From contig CATKHK010000003.1 in the NCBI GenBank assembly GCA_949751835.1, positions 248,001 to 312,000 of the forward strand: 64,000 nt of DNA, given 5' to 3'. How positions within the stretch are numbered: position 1 is the stretch's first letter; every line of letters begins with the position of its first letter. The notes below the pieces were generated by a model. It was not told where the DNA came from. It saw only the letters and a program-made list of their open reading frames with translations, and searched no databases. Positions 11,448-22,753 of the stretch are shown piece after piece. This DNA is from Blepharisma japonicum (lineage: Eukaryota; Ciliophora; Heterotrichea; Heterotrichida; Blepharismidae). The translations under genes were made by a program, and so were the position numbers.

Positions 11448-12635
11448 TTATATCCCTATACTTCGAAAGTATTCATCTAAAGATCTTGCTGTATACCTAT
11501 AAAATTCGCAATTTTCTGGACCAGTAAGTCTCTCTTCCCATTCACTTCCTTCAAAATTCTTCGCTAACTTTGCAATTTTTCCAAAAAATCCTCTAGCATA
11601 TTTTCTTGTAAACCAATTCAAGATTGCATATGGAATAACCTGAAGGCAAGGATCAAAATTGGAAATAAGCTTAACAACGGTTTTGTTTCTATTGATTGGC
11701 ATAAGCTTAAACCCACAATAATTTATTTTTGCCCTCCCAACATCCTCATCTAATGGTAGCTCAACACCTTTAAAGAACTTTGACTCATCACAAGATTTTG
11801 AGACTACAAGCACAGCTCCATGGCTTCTCAATAAATCCGCCCCAATTCCATATACAAAAGTTTGCCTTGCAGCTAGCCCTTGCACTCCAAATTCCTGCAT
11901 TGCGATAATTCTTGAATGAGATAACTTTCTGACACACATTGATTTTTGGCAAAAAGGTAGCCATTTTGGGTAAAGATCAAGCTCATAAAACATTGTGACT
12001 ATGTTAAATATTCCTACATCAAGCTCAGCTTCAGTTAGCATAGAAATAGTAGGGGTATTTGGGACTTGTTTATAGCTTATTTTAATGTCTTCTGTGGATG
12101 ACTCAGTAGTTCAGCCTTCTGTGTCATCAAAATAATGTAAACCCTCCATAATTTCTTCATACTCCTTTTGGAGCACATAAAGCTTTGGATGATTGTTCAG
12201 ATTGATATGATAAACTTCTTTAATTTCGTCATATATTTTGATTGCTTCATATAACTTATCGTTATCATATAAATTTAGAATTCTGGAGATCGCTTCATCT
12301 TTTTCTGGGGAGTTGACTTCAAAATCGCTTTGCGAAGTTTGATTGTCGGCTTCAATTTCTAAGTCATGGTTAAGAACAATTGGAGGGCATTCTAAAGCGC
12401 AATGCTCTTTATTAAAATTTGATGATATGATAGAATTCTTTCAGAGGATCAATAAGGGATCGATACTTTCTAATAACTCTTTAGCCGCTGTTTTGCCTAC
12501 CAAACTTTCTAAGTCAGAGTCAGCTGTTAGTAGAAATTGTTTGGACTCTTCAATATCTCCAAAAAGGAATAAATTTATGGAATTCGAAAGTTGGTGAGAA
12601 AAGTAAGTAAAAATGTAGTCGTTTTCGTTTTCCAT
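11448..12635 (-). CDS. START-domain-like lipid-binding protein
   Basis: 395 residues, read straight through two TGA-Trp codons (at about 12440 and 12110). The N-terminal ~180 residues are helical and acidic (YDNDKLYEAIKIYDEI), TPR-like. The C-terminal ~215 residues resemble a StAR-related lipid-transfer domain: FYELDLYPKWLPFC (the helix-1 W-P motif seen in START/PITP-like coenzyme-Q-type folds), AARQTFVYGIGADLL, and the C-terminal helix with NWFTRKYARGFF. It has no signal peptide or membrane helix. Members bind sterols or phospholipids and move them between membranes; the ligand cannot be predicted. Confidence is moderate because START similarity is judged by eye. Confidence 0.72.
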
Positions 12636-12689
12636 TTAACTTTTTTATAATTTTATTAAAATTTCAGTTATTCAGAGATAAAATGGAAG

Positions 12690-13371
12690 ATTATAAAATA
12701 ATCTGCTATTAAGCAAATTTGATGGCCAGTTTTGAAAATATATATCATTATTGAATAGACTGCTCAGAAACATAAGAAATTTGAAACATTCCACTGAATT
12801 ATTTAAAGATTCTGTAGAACTATCAGCAAAGCAAGAAAGAAATCTTCTCGATGCTATTAAATTCATGGTTATTTGCTTCTCAACTAGCTGTGATGTATAT
12901 TTTTCAAGTATTAGTTTAAATCATTTTAATTCAATTCCCTACATTGAAGAAAACAAAATAATGCTAAAAAATGAATACTGGGATATTCATGATAAATGAA
13001 ATAATTTTTGCAGACTACTTGAAGATATTGAATCTCTAAAAAGAGAACAAGAAAATATGGATAATTTTGATATAAATACCGATTTTGAAAATTTATAAGG
13101 ATGGCAAAAGACGAAGCTGATTATTGAACTTTAAAAAAAATGGAAAAGATAATGGAATTACAAAAAAAACTGGAGATTTTGGTAATGAACTAAAGACAGA
13201 AGAGTCATATCACAGATTTTCGAAAGTGGTTATTTAGAAATATGTGAAGCTGGAAGAGAAACTGCTCGTGATAATATGTTCAATCCACAGAGAATTTGTG
13301 ATAAATTTTGGTCAAGATCAAGATCTGTTCTCAATCATATTATTTATATTTTAAATCTGATTAGTCATAAA
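12690..13371 (+). pseudogene. Decayed coding region
   Basis: A frame is open from about 12697 to a TAA at 13096-13098 with TGA as Trp (12734, 12997). It reads as a hydrophilic, helical protein (FKDSVELSAKQERN, CRLLEDIESLKREQEN), but there is no ATG at its head; the nearest upstream ATG (12683) is in another frame. Beyond it, coding-like stretches continue in three different frames (MAKDEADYW; GNELKTEESYHRFSK; SGYLEICEAGRETARD, the last ending in two TAA at 13372). No 15- or 16-nt intron reconciles these. The simplest reading is a host gene that has lost its frame. Family not recognised. Confidence 0.45.
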
Positions 13372-14434
13372 TAATAATATCTTGATGCTCATATTAATAA
13401 TTATTTGAAAAAATTTTAGTCTACATTGTTTTCTGAAATATCTATAATTTAATGCTTCAAAAAGTGATAGCAATGTTTAGTTATGCGAATTGTTATTCAA
13501 ATAAATATTAGAGTATCTAATAATCATGAGAAGAAATTCTGAAGATTAAGATTGAGAATTATTTTAAGATGGAGCTAAGCAATGTATAGCATAAGTTATG
13601 ATTTCTTTAAATTTCTATTCTTTTATATTTTGCTTTAATTACTCTATTTTGATCAGTTTGCAAATAATTTGATGAGAATAAAAGAATGCTTTAATGCAGA
13701 ATAACATTTAAATAACAATAAATATATGACAAAGACATGCTATCAGGATCAGTAATATAATTTAAGTTCAATATTGTAAAAATAGCAGTAATAACTTGAC
13801 TAAACTAATTGAATCATATTTATATATTTTCTAGAATTATTTTAATTGCATTATAAATAATTATTAAGCGTACATCCTTTTGGCAGATTAAGCATCTCCG
13901 ATAATACTATGATGATCTCGAATTATAATCTTTCAAGTTTCCCTATTTATAGAGTCTTAATTTTCTAATTTAATAAGTAATAAAGTTTTACACTCTGATA
14001 GCATATGACCTCCCGAAGTCCTTCTCCCTTCAAAAGCGAGTAAAATTTCTTTAGCTAATTCCTTCTAGAAGAAATATGATATTTTGTAAACAAGTGTATG
14101 CACAATTGATATTAATAAATTTGAATCCTATTTTAAATTTGCCAGTTTTCAATATTTGCCTGAAAACAGCATCATAAGAAGCCATTTTCCCTATAAGAAC
14201 ATTGTTAGAAGCACCTCAAATTAGGATCTGCATATATTGAAAAAAGAATAACACTGTTTTAAAACTCAAATTATCATTTGCTAAACCAAAAATTTAAAAT
14301 AAATTGTCTTCGAGATAAAAATTAATAATATTTTTGTGACCATATTAAAAGCGAAAACTTCTGACTATACAAAATGAATTCTGACAATTATTATTGATTT
14401 AATTTTAACTTAAAATGCTTTATCTATAAATAAA
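13372..14434. other. Intergenic, about 1.06 kb, very AT-rich
   Basis: TAA and TAG occur at background density in every frame. No RNA gene, repeat or intron-linked exon was recognised. Confidence 0.6.
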
Positions 14435-17400
14435 ATGCTAACTTATCTGATGATCACATGCATTTTAGCTTTTGGACTTGTAGTTGATATGCTATCTAGC
14501 AATGAAACTTCTCCTAAATTAATCTTTTCAATGACAGCATTATTAAAAAAGAGCTTCGGAAATATGATAGAAATAAATCAATGCACTCTTTACTATAGCA
14601 GTTCAAATTTAGCTGATTGTATTCATCTTCCGAGTATTGTAATAGATTTGACGTATAGTCCTTTTTTAAGGCAATTAATAATAGAGGAAGCTTCCATATT
14701 GAAATTTATTCATATAAGGCCATGGCCATTAGACACTATCCTAACAGAATGAGAATTTGATCCTCATGTAGTCTATACAGATCATGCAAATGCTTATTTA
14801 AGATTTACGGAAAAATTAAATATAACATCAATACTTATTACTTATCAAAATTTTTGAAAATTTCCAACAGCTTCTTTAGATTTTAATGGAAAATCTTTAT
14901 TTTATTCCATAACTAATGATTTATCTCAAGATCAAATTGATAATTTAATAGGCAGAGAGCTGAAGTTGACTGGGATGAGTAATTATTTGATATTAAATAA
15001 TGGAGATGGAGCTATAAAGATAATTGAAAGCTTAAAAAGGAAAAAATTATACAGTGAAGGAGCCGCAGTAATTATAAATAGTGAAGGAATATGAGGAGCA
15101 AAAGAAGATGGCTTAATAATTATTACAGAAAATGAATTGGAGCTTTCAGAAAATTCTGATAGTTATGAATCTTTGGCTGTAAGGAAAATGATTGCAATTA
15201 TATTAGAATGCCCAAACCTAGAATCCCAATTTTTGATCAAAGAAAAATTAATCTCACACACTGTAAATCACTATTTTCCTTCCTCATTTTCTATTGTAAA
15301 TATCAGAAATGGATCTAAAACCATTATTGGGTCGATTATAAATAATGTAGTAAATTTTGAAACAGAACCTATATTTCCAGGAAATACAAAAAATTACCCA
15401 AAAGGTAAAGGAAAGCCAATCCCTTTATCAATTGCATCTGGTTCATCTAACTATAATAGTAAAGTCTTAAATTTCAATTCGGAACTTAAAAAACCAGCAA
15501 AATATGCTATTGAGCATTCAAATGAATTTTCTCTTATAGGTAATTTTAAATTTTCTTTATTTGAAACAGACTGTGGTGCAGAAGTTTATGGCCATGATTT
15601 CTCTTATGAATGCTTTTCAAAAGTCCAAGATAAGCTTGGGGTAGCTTTTATTGCGTCTAGTTTTGATCCAGTTTGTATTGGAACAATTCATGATTTTCGA
15701 GAAATGAATATAACAATTCCTATAGTTTCAGATTATTGTACTAGCCCTGTCCTTACAAATTCTACTGCATTTCCTGAATTTTTAAGAATTCCTAAAAGCG
15801 TTAATTACAATGCCCAAGCAATTGCATATTTAATAAAGCATTACGGATGAAATAATGCCGTAGTTATATACGAAAATACTACAATGGGGGTAGGGATGTA
15901 TCATGAATTTACGATAGCTAGCATCAGCCATGGAATTACAATAGTAAATGATGAAAATAAAAGAATGATAAAATCTCAGTATCAAAAAGATGATTTTAAC
16001 GAGTATAAAAACCTTTTTGTAGAAGTTGTTGATACTAAGGTATCAATTGTTGTGCTAATGATGGATACTCCATATTTATATTATGCAGTCGAAAACTTTT
16101 ATGATGTTGGGATGAGGCGTGGTGATGCGATTTTTATATTTTATACAGTAATTGCTTATAGTATTTCAATGGAAGAGCAGCCATATAAGCATAAGCTTGA
16201 AGAACTTTTATATGGCTCGCTTGCCATGCTTCAAAGTGAATTTATAGGAACTTTTGGAAAGTTAGTTGAGGACCAACTAGTGAAATATTTAAACAAATCA
16301 AGCAATTATTTAACTGGAGCATGTTTTGCTTACGATGCTGCAAGTCTGATTTTAAATGGAATAAATTTTTTACTCAATAAAGGAGAAGATTTTACTGATT
16401 CTCAACTGTTAAATCACTCACTAAGAAAGCAAAAATTTACTGGATGTTCTGGAAAAGTTGCAATGTCTACAGAAATTAATGAAAGAAGCGATGTTATTAT
16501 CAACATTTTTAATATTATATATAACTTTACTAATGATGTTTATTATGAGTTTCCAATAGCAACTTACCAATCGACCAGAAACCCCCAATTTATTGTTGCA
16601 AATAAAACTACATGGCCTAGTGGAGTGAAATCTACACCATCAGATCATAGAATAAATCCAGATAATTGCCCATTTAACTTACATCTTATTGAAGCTTCTG
16701 TAAGCGGAACCCTTTTCTTTTATATAATTACGTTGGTAATAGTTTTAATAACTTTTATTTCCGCACTTTTAATGTTGAAAAAGTACTGGAATGCAAAGCT
16801 TGAGCCATTAGAAGGAAAAAGAGAAATTAAATTTAATGATTATGTGGTTATAGCTATGCTAATTATTGATTTTTTTCAATATATTGCAATTGGACCTGAC
16901 ATAGGAGGGTATGATAAATTTACATCTGCTATAAATGCATATGTCTATGCTGATTTTAGCTCGCTTTTCAACTTTAAAATGCAGTATTTCTGGGTAGCAA
17001 TCTATATTACAAGTGGAGTTACCTTTTTCTTTTTTATTTGTGGGGTTTCAATATATTTTGAGTTTAATGTAAACAATAAGAATTTTTTTACATACCATAT
17101 TGGGAAAATTGCAGAGTTTTGCTTGCCTTTATATGGAAATATTGCGTTTTTGCCAATAATCTCAGTAATGCTCAACGTATATCAATGCAATGATGGGATT
17201 AGTTCAAAATTAACTGATAGTTTTTTGAATAGAGATTGCAGAGTCTTTTGCTGAACAGGTTTTCACTTGATATTTTCTATTATTACAATACTTATACTCT
17301 CATTGTATATGCCAACAGCTGTTTACTGCAGACCAAAATGACAAATCTTAAATGAAGACATTAATATTCAAACAAATCCAGGAAACTATATGATGAAGAG

Positions 17401-17929
17401 CATCCTACAAATCTCCTTAACTCTTCTGAATAAAACAATAAAACATTACAATCAATCAATTCATGGATTCTTTTGCTTTATTTTTATAGCAATATTTTTA
17501 CTGTATTCTATACGAAGAGCTCCCTTTAATTATTCCAGATGTAATTTATGATTTTATATGTCATTGGCAGGAGTGCTGTGAAGTTATTCAATATCTTCTG
17601 TATATTGATTGGATTCCTACAAATATTTTGTTCCTTGGTTAATTTCACAATACATTGGCTGAATATTGATTTTAGGGTATGGATTTTTATTCCAGTTTCG
17701 ATATTATCCTGGCTTACTTTATTCAAACAAAGGAATTGACATAAGTCTTTACTTTAAGTTTGCATTAGGAAATGAAATAAAAGTTAGCGAGCTTATAAAG
17801 CATAAATTTTTGAAAAATGAATCTTCTGCAGTATTTGATGGAATTAATGAAAATTGCGAGAGAGAAAACAATGTTGCAGCGCCAAATTCAATTTTTATCA
17901 CATCTAGTAGGTTTGTTTTAAGCATTTAA
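14435..17929 (+). CDS. Large receptor: periplasmic-binding-protein-like ectodomain plus 7-8 membrane helices
   Basis: 1164 residues, one frame throughout with many TGA-Trp codons (for example 14750, 15848, 17252). Signal peptide at the start (MLTYLMITCILAFGLVVD). The ectodomain includes a clear type-I periplasmic-binding/ANF-receptor segment near residues 400-560: IPIVSDYCTSPVLT, FLRIPKSVNYNAQAIAYL, YGWNNAVVIYENTTMG. The first ~260 residues have a similar alternating pattern (TSILITYQNFW, GAAVIINSEGIW) and may be a second such domain. From residue 758 on there are seven or eight hydrophobic helices (TLFFYIITLVIVLI, YFWVAIYITSGVTFFFF, FSIITILILSLYM) and a short polar tail. The architecture recalls class C GPCRs, but no conserved 7TM_3 motif was seen. 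Likely a chemosensory or mating receptor (inference). Confidence 0.8.
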
Positions 17930-18669
17930 TTATAAATAAGTCTATTATTTAAGGAGTGTAGACTTTTAAAGAAAAGTTTAATGTGAAAGCCAAGAGAAGT
18001 CAAACTCTTGGATTGTCTAAGTTTATGAGCTGATAAAATTTAAAATATCAATTTTATTCAGAATTTATACCAATTCTATAAGATGCCTACTTTTAAAGTT
18101 TAATTTATGATGCTATATATGCACACCATTTCTTCTTTTCTCTTTATTTTTATAAAGTTTTCTATCTATGATAATATTGTATTTTTCAAATATAATTGCA
18201 AGTTAAGCTTCTTAGAGCCAAACTTCTATAATTTCACTAATAAACCTATTACCGCTATAAACTGGTATAATTATAAAAAAGAACAGAATTATAAATAATG
18301 CCATCAGCTCTTTTTCATTTTAAATTGAACTATTTTTTATCTATCTGCTATTTCTAAATATTTGTGACAAAACAAGTAAATATTTAATCATATATATTTA
18401 AATTACAAGATTGGACAAATAATTTTCATTTAAAAGATTTCATATATGAACTAATAAAATTACTATTTTTAAATTTAATTCTAATTTAAAATTCATTATG
18501 ACTTAAACAAAATTGTAACTTCTTAGGTAATACTACTAAAGGCTGACTTTAATCATCCTATTACTAGTCTCAGAGGGTGCAAATTTAAAATTCTGACATA
18601 GGAATGGAAAAAAAATTAAAGTGTGTGCTGTTATATTCTTAATATTAGTGCTTAAACAAGAAGTATTTT
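17930..18669. other. Intergenic, 740 bp
   Basis: AT-rich. A 63-codon ORF at 18107-18298 is of chance length and composition. Nothing else recognised. Confidence 0.55.
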
Positions 18670-19047
18670 TTAATTATGTTCAGATATTGCTTTAATCTTT
18701 CTAACGAGCAAGCTTTGCTTGATCTTTTTTAATTTTTCCAAGTTTTCTTTTCTAACTGCTAACTCGCGCTTCAAGTGGTGTATAGGCTTTTGGATATTTT
18801 CGGTAAGTCGCACAGCCTCATGCTGTTTTATGGCGAAGTCATCGTCTTTGTTGATAAAAAACTGGAGTTTTTTTAAGCTTTCTCCAACTTGGCTTATTTG
18901 GGAATTTAAAACTAAATAACGAGGTAAGTCAAAGTTTGTAATGGTTTGACTTAAATCATATGCATAAAGACTTTGGATATCTTGCAGAAGCTGAATGCAA
19001 TCGTCATTATTTGATTGCGATTGTATCGCTTGTTGCATGTCTTTCAT
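18670..19047 (-). CDS. Small coiled-coil protein, unrecognised
   Basis: 125 residues from the first ATG of the frame (an upstream extension would need a TTG start). It is largely helical: an acidic N-terminal half (DDCIQLLQDIQSLYAYDL), a middle with SQVGESLKKLQFF and a basic C-terminal coiled coil (RELAVRKENLEKLKKIKQ). No catalytic motif or membrane helix. The size and single coiled coil suggest a subunit of a larger assembly (for example Mediator, BLOC-type or kinetochore complexes), but no specific match can be made. Confidence 0.65.
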   Translation of the reverse strand: MKDMQQAIQSQSNNDDCIQLLQDIQSLYAYDLSQTITNFDLPRYLVLNSQISQVGESLKKLQFFINKDDDFAIKQHEAVRLTENIQKPIHHLKRELAVRKENLEKLKKIKQSLLVRKIKAISEHN

Positions 19048-20271
19048 TTTTATTATTGGACATGGTGAAAAGCTTAACACCAAAAGCAATTATAAACGTA
19101 GAAGTTTACTAGGAAAATTAAACAAAATTTTATCATTAGATTGAAATTTTAGATTTTTTTCTTTTAAGTCAACACTTAACTGGTCAGCTTAGAGTTGGCC
19201 ATTTTATTATCAAATTGAGATTTTTCTGGAATTCATTATATGAAATTGGTTTTTACAGGTAGCAATAAAACTTAAATTTGGGATGACTTGATTGATTCAA
19301 TTTTATTGGGAAAATTTTTAATGATACCCATTTCCAAAAAATGTTGATTGTTGACAAGTTTTAGAATTTAAGCAAATACTGTAGAGGATTTATTGAGTTC
19401 TGATGTCAAAAATATGGAAGTAGCCTACACCCTAAATTTTTGAATTATTTTAGAAAAATTCAAAAATATTTTTAATATGTAATTATCCATAAAAATCATA
19501 CCAAAACGACTGTTTTTACTTAAATTTTTGCTTGGAGAATTTTTATGAATTATATATACTTTAAGCCAATTACTAAATTAAACATAATTTCTTGCCAATA
19601 TGAATTATTAAAAGGATTGAAAAAAACACAAGCAGAGCTGTTTATTATAATTATTTGCTTGATGGGCGACATAATCAACAATATTTAATTCAAATGCAAG
19701 TCAAAAATTTAAAATTAATTACAAATCCAATTTTGCACTATATTTTAGCTTTCACCTAATATCCGGCTATTTTTACTTTGTTTTGCATTTTTGCGATGAC
19801 AATAATCAACTAACAATAATATTTAGTGATAATTTCAGTCATCAGGGTAAAAGAATAAAATTATACATATATTTGTCTTAAATTCTTCATTGTCTCTTAA
19901 TAGTTTTCCAGAAATTCCATTTAAACTTCAAAACAAAAAATCTTTAAAAATCAATCATATACGCATTTTCATAAAGTCATATCACAGTCTCTCTTTATTA
20001 CATGACACATGTGTATATTGGGTTTATTTTATTACAGCAATTCTTATTATCTGAGTGCTATAAGAAATCCTAAATCAAGATAGAATAATTAATCTAGAAT
20101 TAGGGCAACTACTTTTTCCTTAATGTATTGCAGTGTTTATAAGTAATTATTATTTTATTTACTTTAGTAAATAGAATAATAGTTAGCTTTTTGAGAAGTT
20201 TCATTACTATAAAAAAAGTATAAATACTAAGAAGGTGATATAATTTTTAGGATAATATAGTATTAGCAAGC
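19048..20271. other. Intergenic, about 1.2 kb, the longest plain gap
   Basis: AT-rich with dense stops in all frames even with TGA as Trp. No RNA gene, repeat array or exon fragment recognised. Confidence 0.6.
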
Positions 20272-22538
20272 TTAATTTATCTTCCAACAGCTCACATATT
20301 TGTTTATACTCCCTGAAATAATAATTTTTTCAGATCTTGCTATGCTTAATCCATTCAATTGAGATAAATTAGTATTAAATTGCATAACTTTTTCTCCAGT
20401 ATCAATATTTCATATCTCAATTATCCTTACTTTACCCCCAAAAGCTAAGAGCCTCGAATTTGGGCAAAGCACTAGATGATTAGCATTTTCTTCCAAACCC
20501 TTTAAAATTTTTATTTTTTGACTTTTCAAAAAATCCCATATTATCACGCTTCCATCCCTATCCCCAGAGTATAAAAATTTGTTACATTCTGAAAATCTCA
20601 GTGATCTTGGTCATTGATCCAAAATGCTAAGAACTCGAAAGTCTTGCTGATCAAATTTTAATATTGAAATGTTTCAGACAGATACTGCAAAATATTCTCC
20701 ATTTGGCGATCATGCAGCATTGTATGTGCGAGAATTTAGGTTATGAATTGCCTCTTTAATTTCCAGATCTCATAATATTCCGAAATCAGAATGTCCTGAA
20801 ATGAGGAATTGACCAGAAAATGAAAATTTAAGCAGTGATGCTGGAGAACTAGAAACAAATCTTGCATACAATACTTTAGCATCAAGATCTCAGATATCTA
20901 TTGCATAACTGTGAAAAGTACCTTCTGGACTAACAGCACAAAATTTTCGACACTCAGAAAATGATGCATACCTAACTGTTTCACACTTCTTTGTGAAATT
21001 CTCTCATTTTTGATTTTTAACATCAAATCTGTCTATACTATAATTTTCAGTAATTTGGTAGATGAATTTTTCACATGAAGTAAAAGAAATGGCTAAAATT
21101 TTAGATTCATCGGCCTCAATAGTTTTTTGAGCTTTTTGCTTTTCTATGTTTCATAGTTTTATAATTCCTTTTATTGTAGCAAATGCTATGTATTTCCCAG
21201 ATGGCGAAAATTTTAATCTTGCGAAATTCCTGTCAGAATTTCTAATCATAGCTAATTCTGTTTCATTGTCAATGTCTCATAAGCAAATTGTACCTTTGGA
21301 ATGTGCTGATACTAGCAAATTCTTGTCTGGAGATCAAGATAAAGAATGGACTCAGCCAATTTCTTTGCAGTCTAAAGAGAAATTGAATTCTTTAGTTTGA
21401 AAATTTAATATGGAAATAATGGGGTTGTTATGTTTGCTGCATCCATTTAGGGCTAAATATTTATCAGTAGGAGAAAAAGCAATGGTCTGCACAAGCCAGT
21501 CTACAATAAAGCTTAGTTTCTCATCTCCAATATTTCTTTCTCCGCTTAATACAATTTCATACACTCTTTTTCCAGATCAATATAGCAGTAATTTGCCTGA
21601 TTGACTAAAATCAGCATTGCAGCCTGAAGTACATTTAATTCTTTTGCATTTACTTTGGTCTATTAAATCATATATTTGTAAGAAATTATCCCCATTGCAA
21701 GCAATATACCTTCCACATGATGAAAACATAAAATATCTTACCCCATACATATAATTCCACTAATTATTTTTTTTGATTTTATATCTCATAGTTTTAAGCC
21801 ATTTTCCTTGCTCAAAATCGCAATATAATTTCCGCATGGAGAAAATTCTGCTCAATCAACCTTATGCTTATAACTGCCAATCTCTGGAAGTATAACATTT
21901 TTTCTTAGTGTTCTTATCCTTATTTTCCTATCAGCACTGCACGTAAGTAAAAGTTTTTCATCTTTTGATATATTCACATTGTTTGCTGAGCTTTTTTGTG
22001 TATATAGATTCGCAACACTACTGAATATTGCTTTTTCTAAGTGACAGTCGTTAAATCTGCAAAAATATAACTTTGACTCACTAAAGCTTACCCCTTGAAG
22101 ATTACTACCTTCAAAATTAGTATTAATAAACACACTTCCTGATAAATCTGCTCCAGGGATTTTAATTTTCCTAAAATCTAAGCTTTTAAAAATAAAATTG
22201 GCCCTATTTAAAATGTAAATTGCATTGATTGCTGCTAAATTAACAGAATCTGTGAGGCTTGATAACTTTATAATCTCACATAAAATATCTTTAAGGTCAT
22301 CAATTAAAAATAAGCTAAGAAAATCAACAATTTCATTATCGAGCATGAAATTAATTTGGTTGAAATAGCTTGATTTCACTAAATCATAATTTCTTCATAA
22401 AGAAATATCCTTTGCAACTGATTTCGCAATAAATAGCTTGATATCTGCTAAAGACTTTAACAATCTACTATTTGCTGTACAGTTACATTTCTTCGCAAAA
22501 ATCAATGACGATTTTATTTGACTGAATTTATTTTCCAT
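20272..22538 (-). CDS. Pentapeptide-repeat plus WD40-repeat protein, with one frame discontinuity
   Basis: About 755 residues. N-terminal helical region, then pentapeptide-like repeats at about 135-185 (ADLSG, NFEGS, NLQGV, SFSES), then a WD40 array to the C terminus (LWDIKSKK, GTICLWDID, GIIKLWNIE, FGILWDLE, VIIWDFLK, EIWNID; Trp often TGA). The reading frame changes at 21738-21746: the upstream frame ends ATG-GGG-TAA, and the array resumes one base back as GGG-GTA-AGA-TAT, giving VRYFMFSSCGRYIA. An extra G in the GGGG run, or a -1 shift, joins them. No 15/16-nt intron fits. Pentapeptide/WD40 fusions act as scaffolds or partners of NTPases in other organisms; no enzyme domain here. The gene ends at TAA 20272-20274. 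Confidence 0.75.
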
Positions 22539-22753
22539 TTTTATTGTTATCAAATTTAAAGTCATAACAAATAGTAAAATTATATAGAAATGCTTACTAG
22601 AATATTTTCCTTCTCAAGGATTTTAGATATTTATTTAATTTAATCAAAATTTTGGCTATTTTTTAAGACAATTAATTGATGGAAACCAAACTAATTTCAT
22701 TAATAATTATTAGAAACAATATATAAAAGAAACCTAAAAGTGTTAATTTAAGT

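Noticed and set aside
13372-14434. A single frame fully open if TAA and TAG are read as Gln
   Set aside because: With all codons sense every frame is open; stop density equals background, so there is no evidence of coding.
18107-18298. 63-codon ORF in the gap after the receptor gene
   Set aside because: AT-driven composition, no family resemblance, length expected by chance.
21735-21770. A 24-nt GT-AG intron to repair the WD40 frame
   Set aside because: Length is a multiple of three, so it does not restore the frame, and it is not of the 15/16-nt class.
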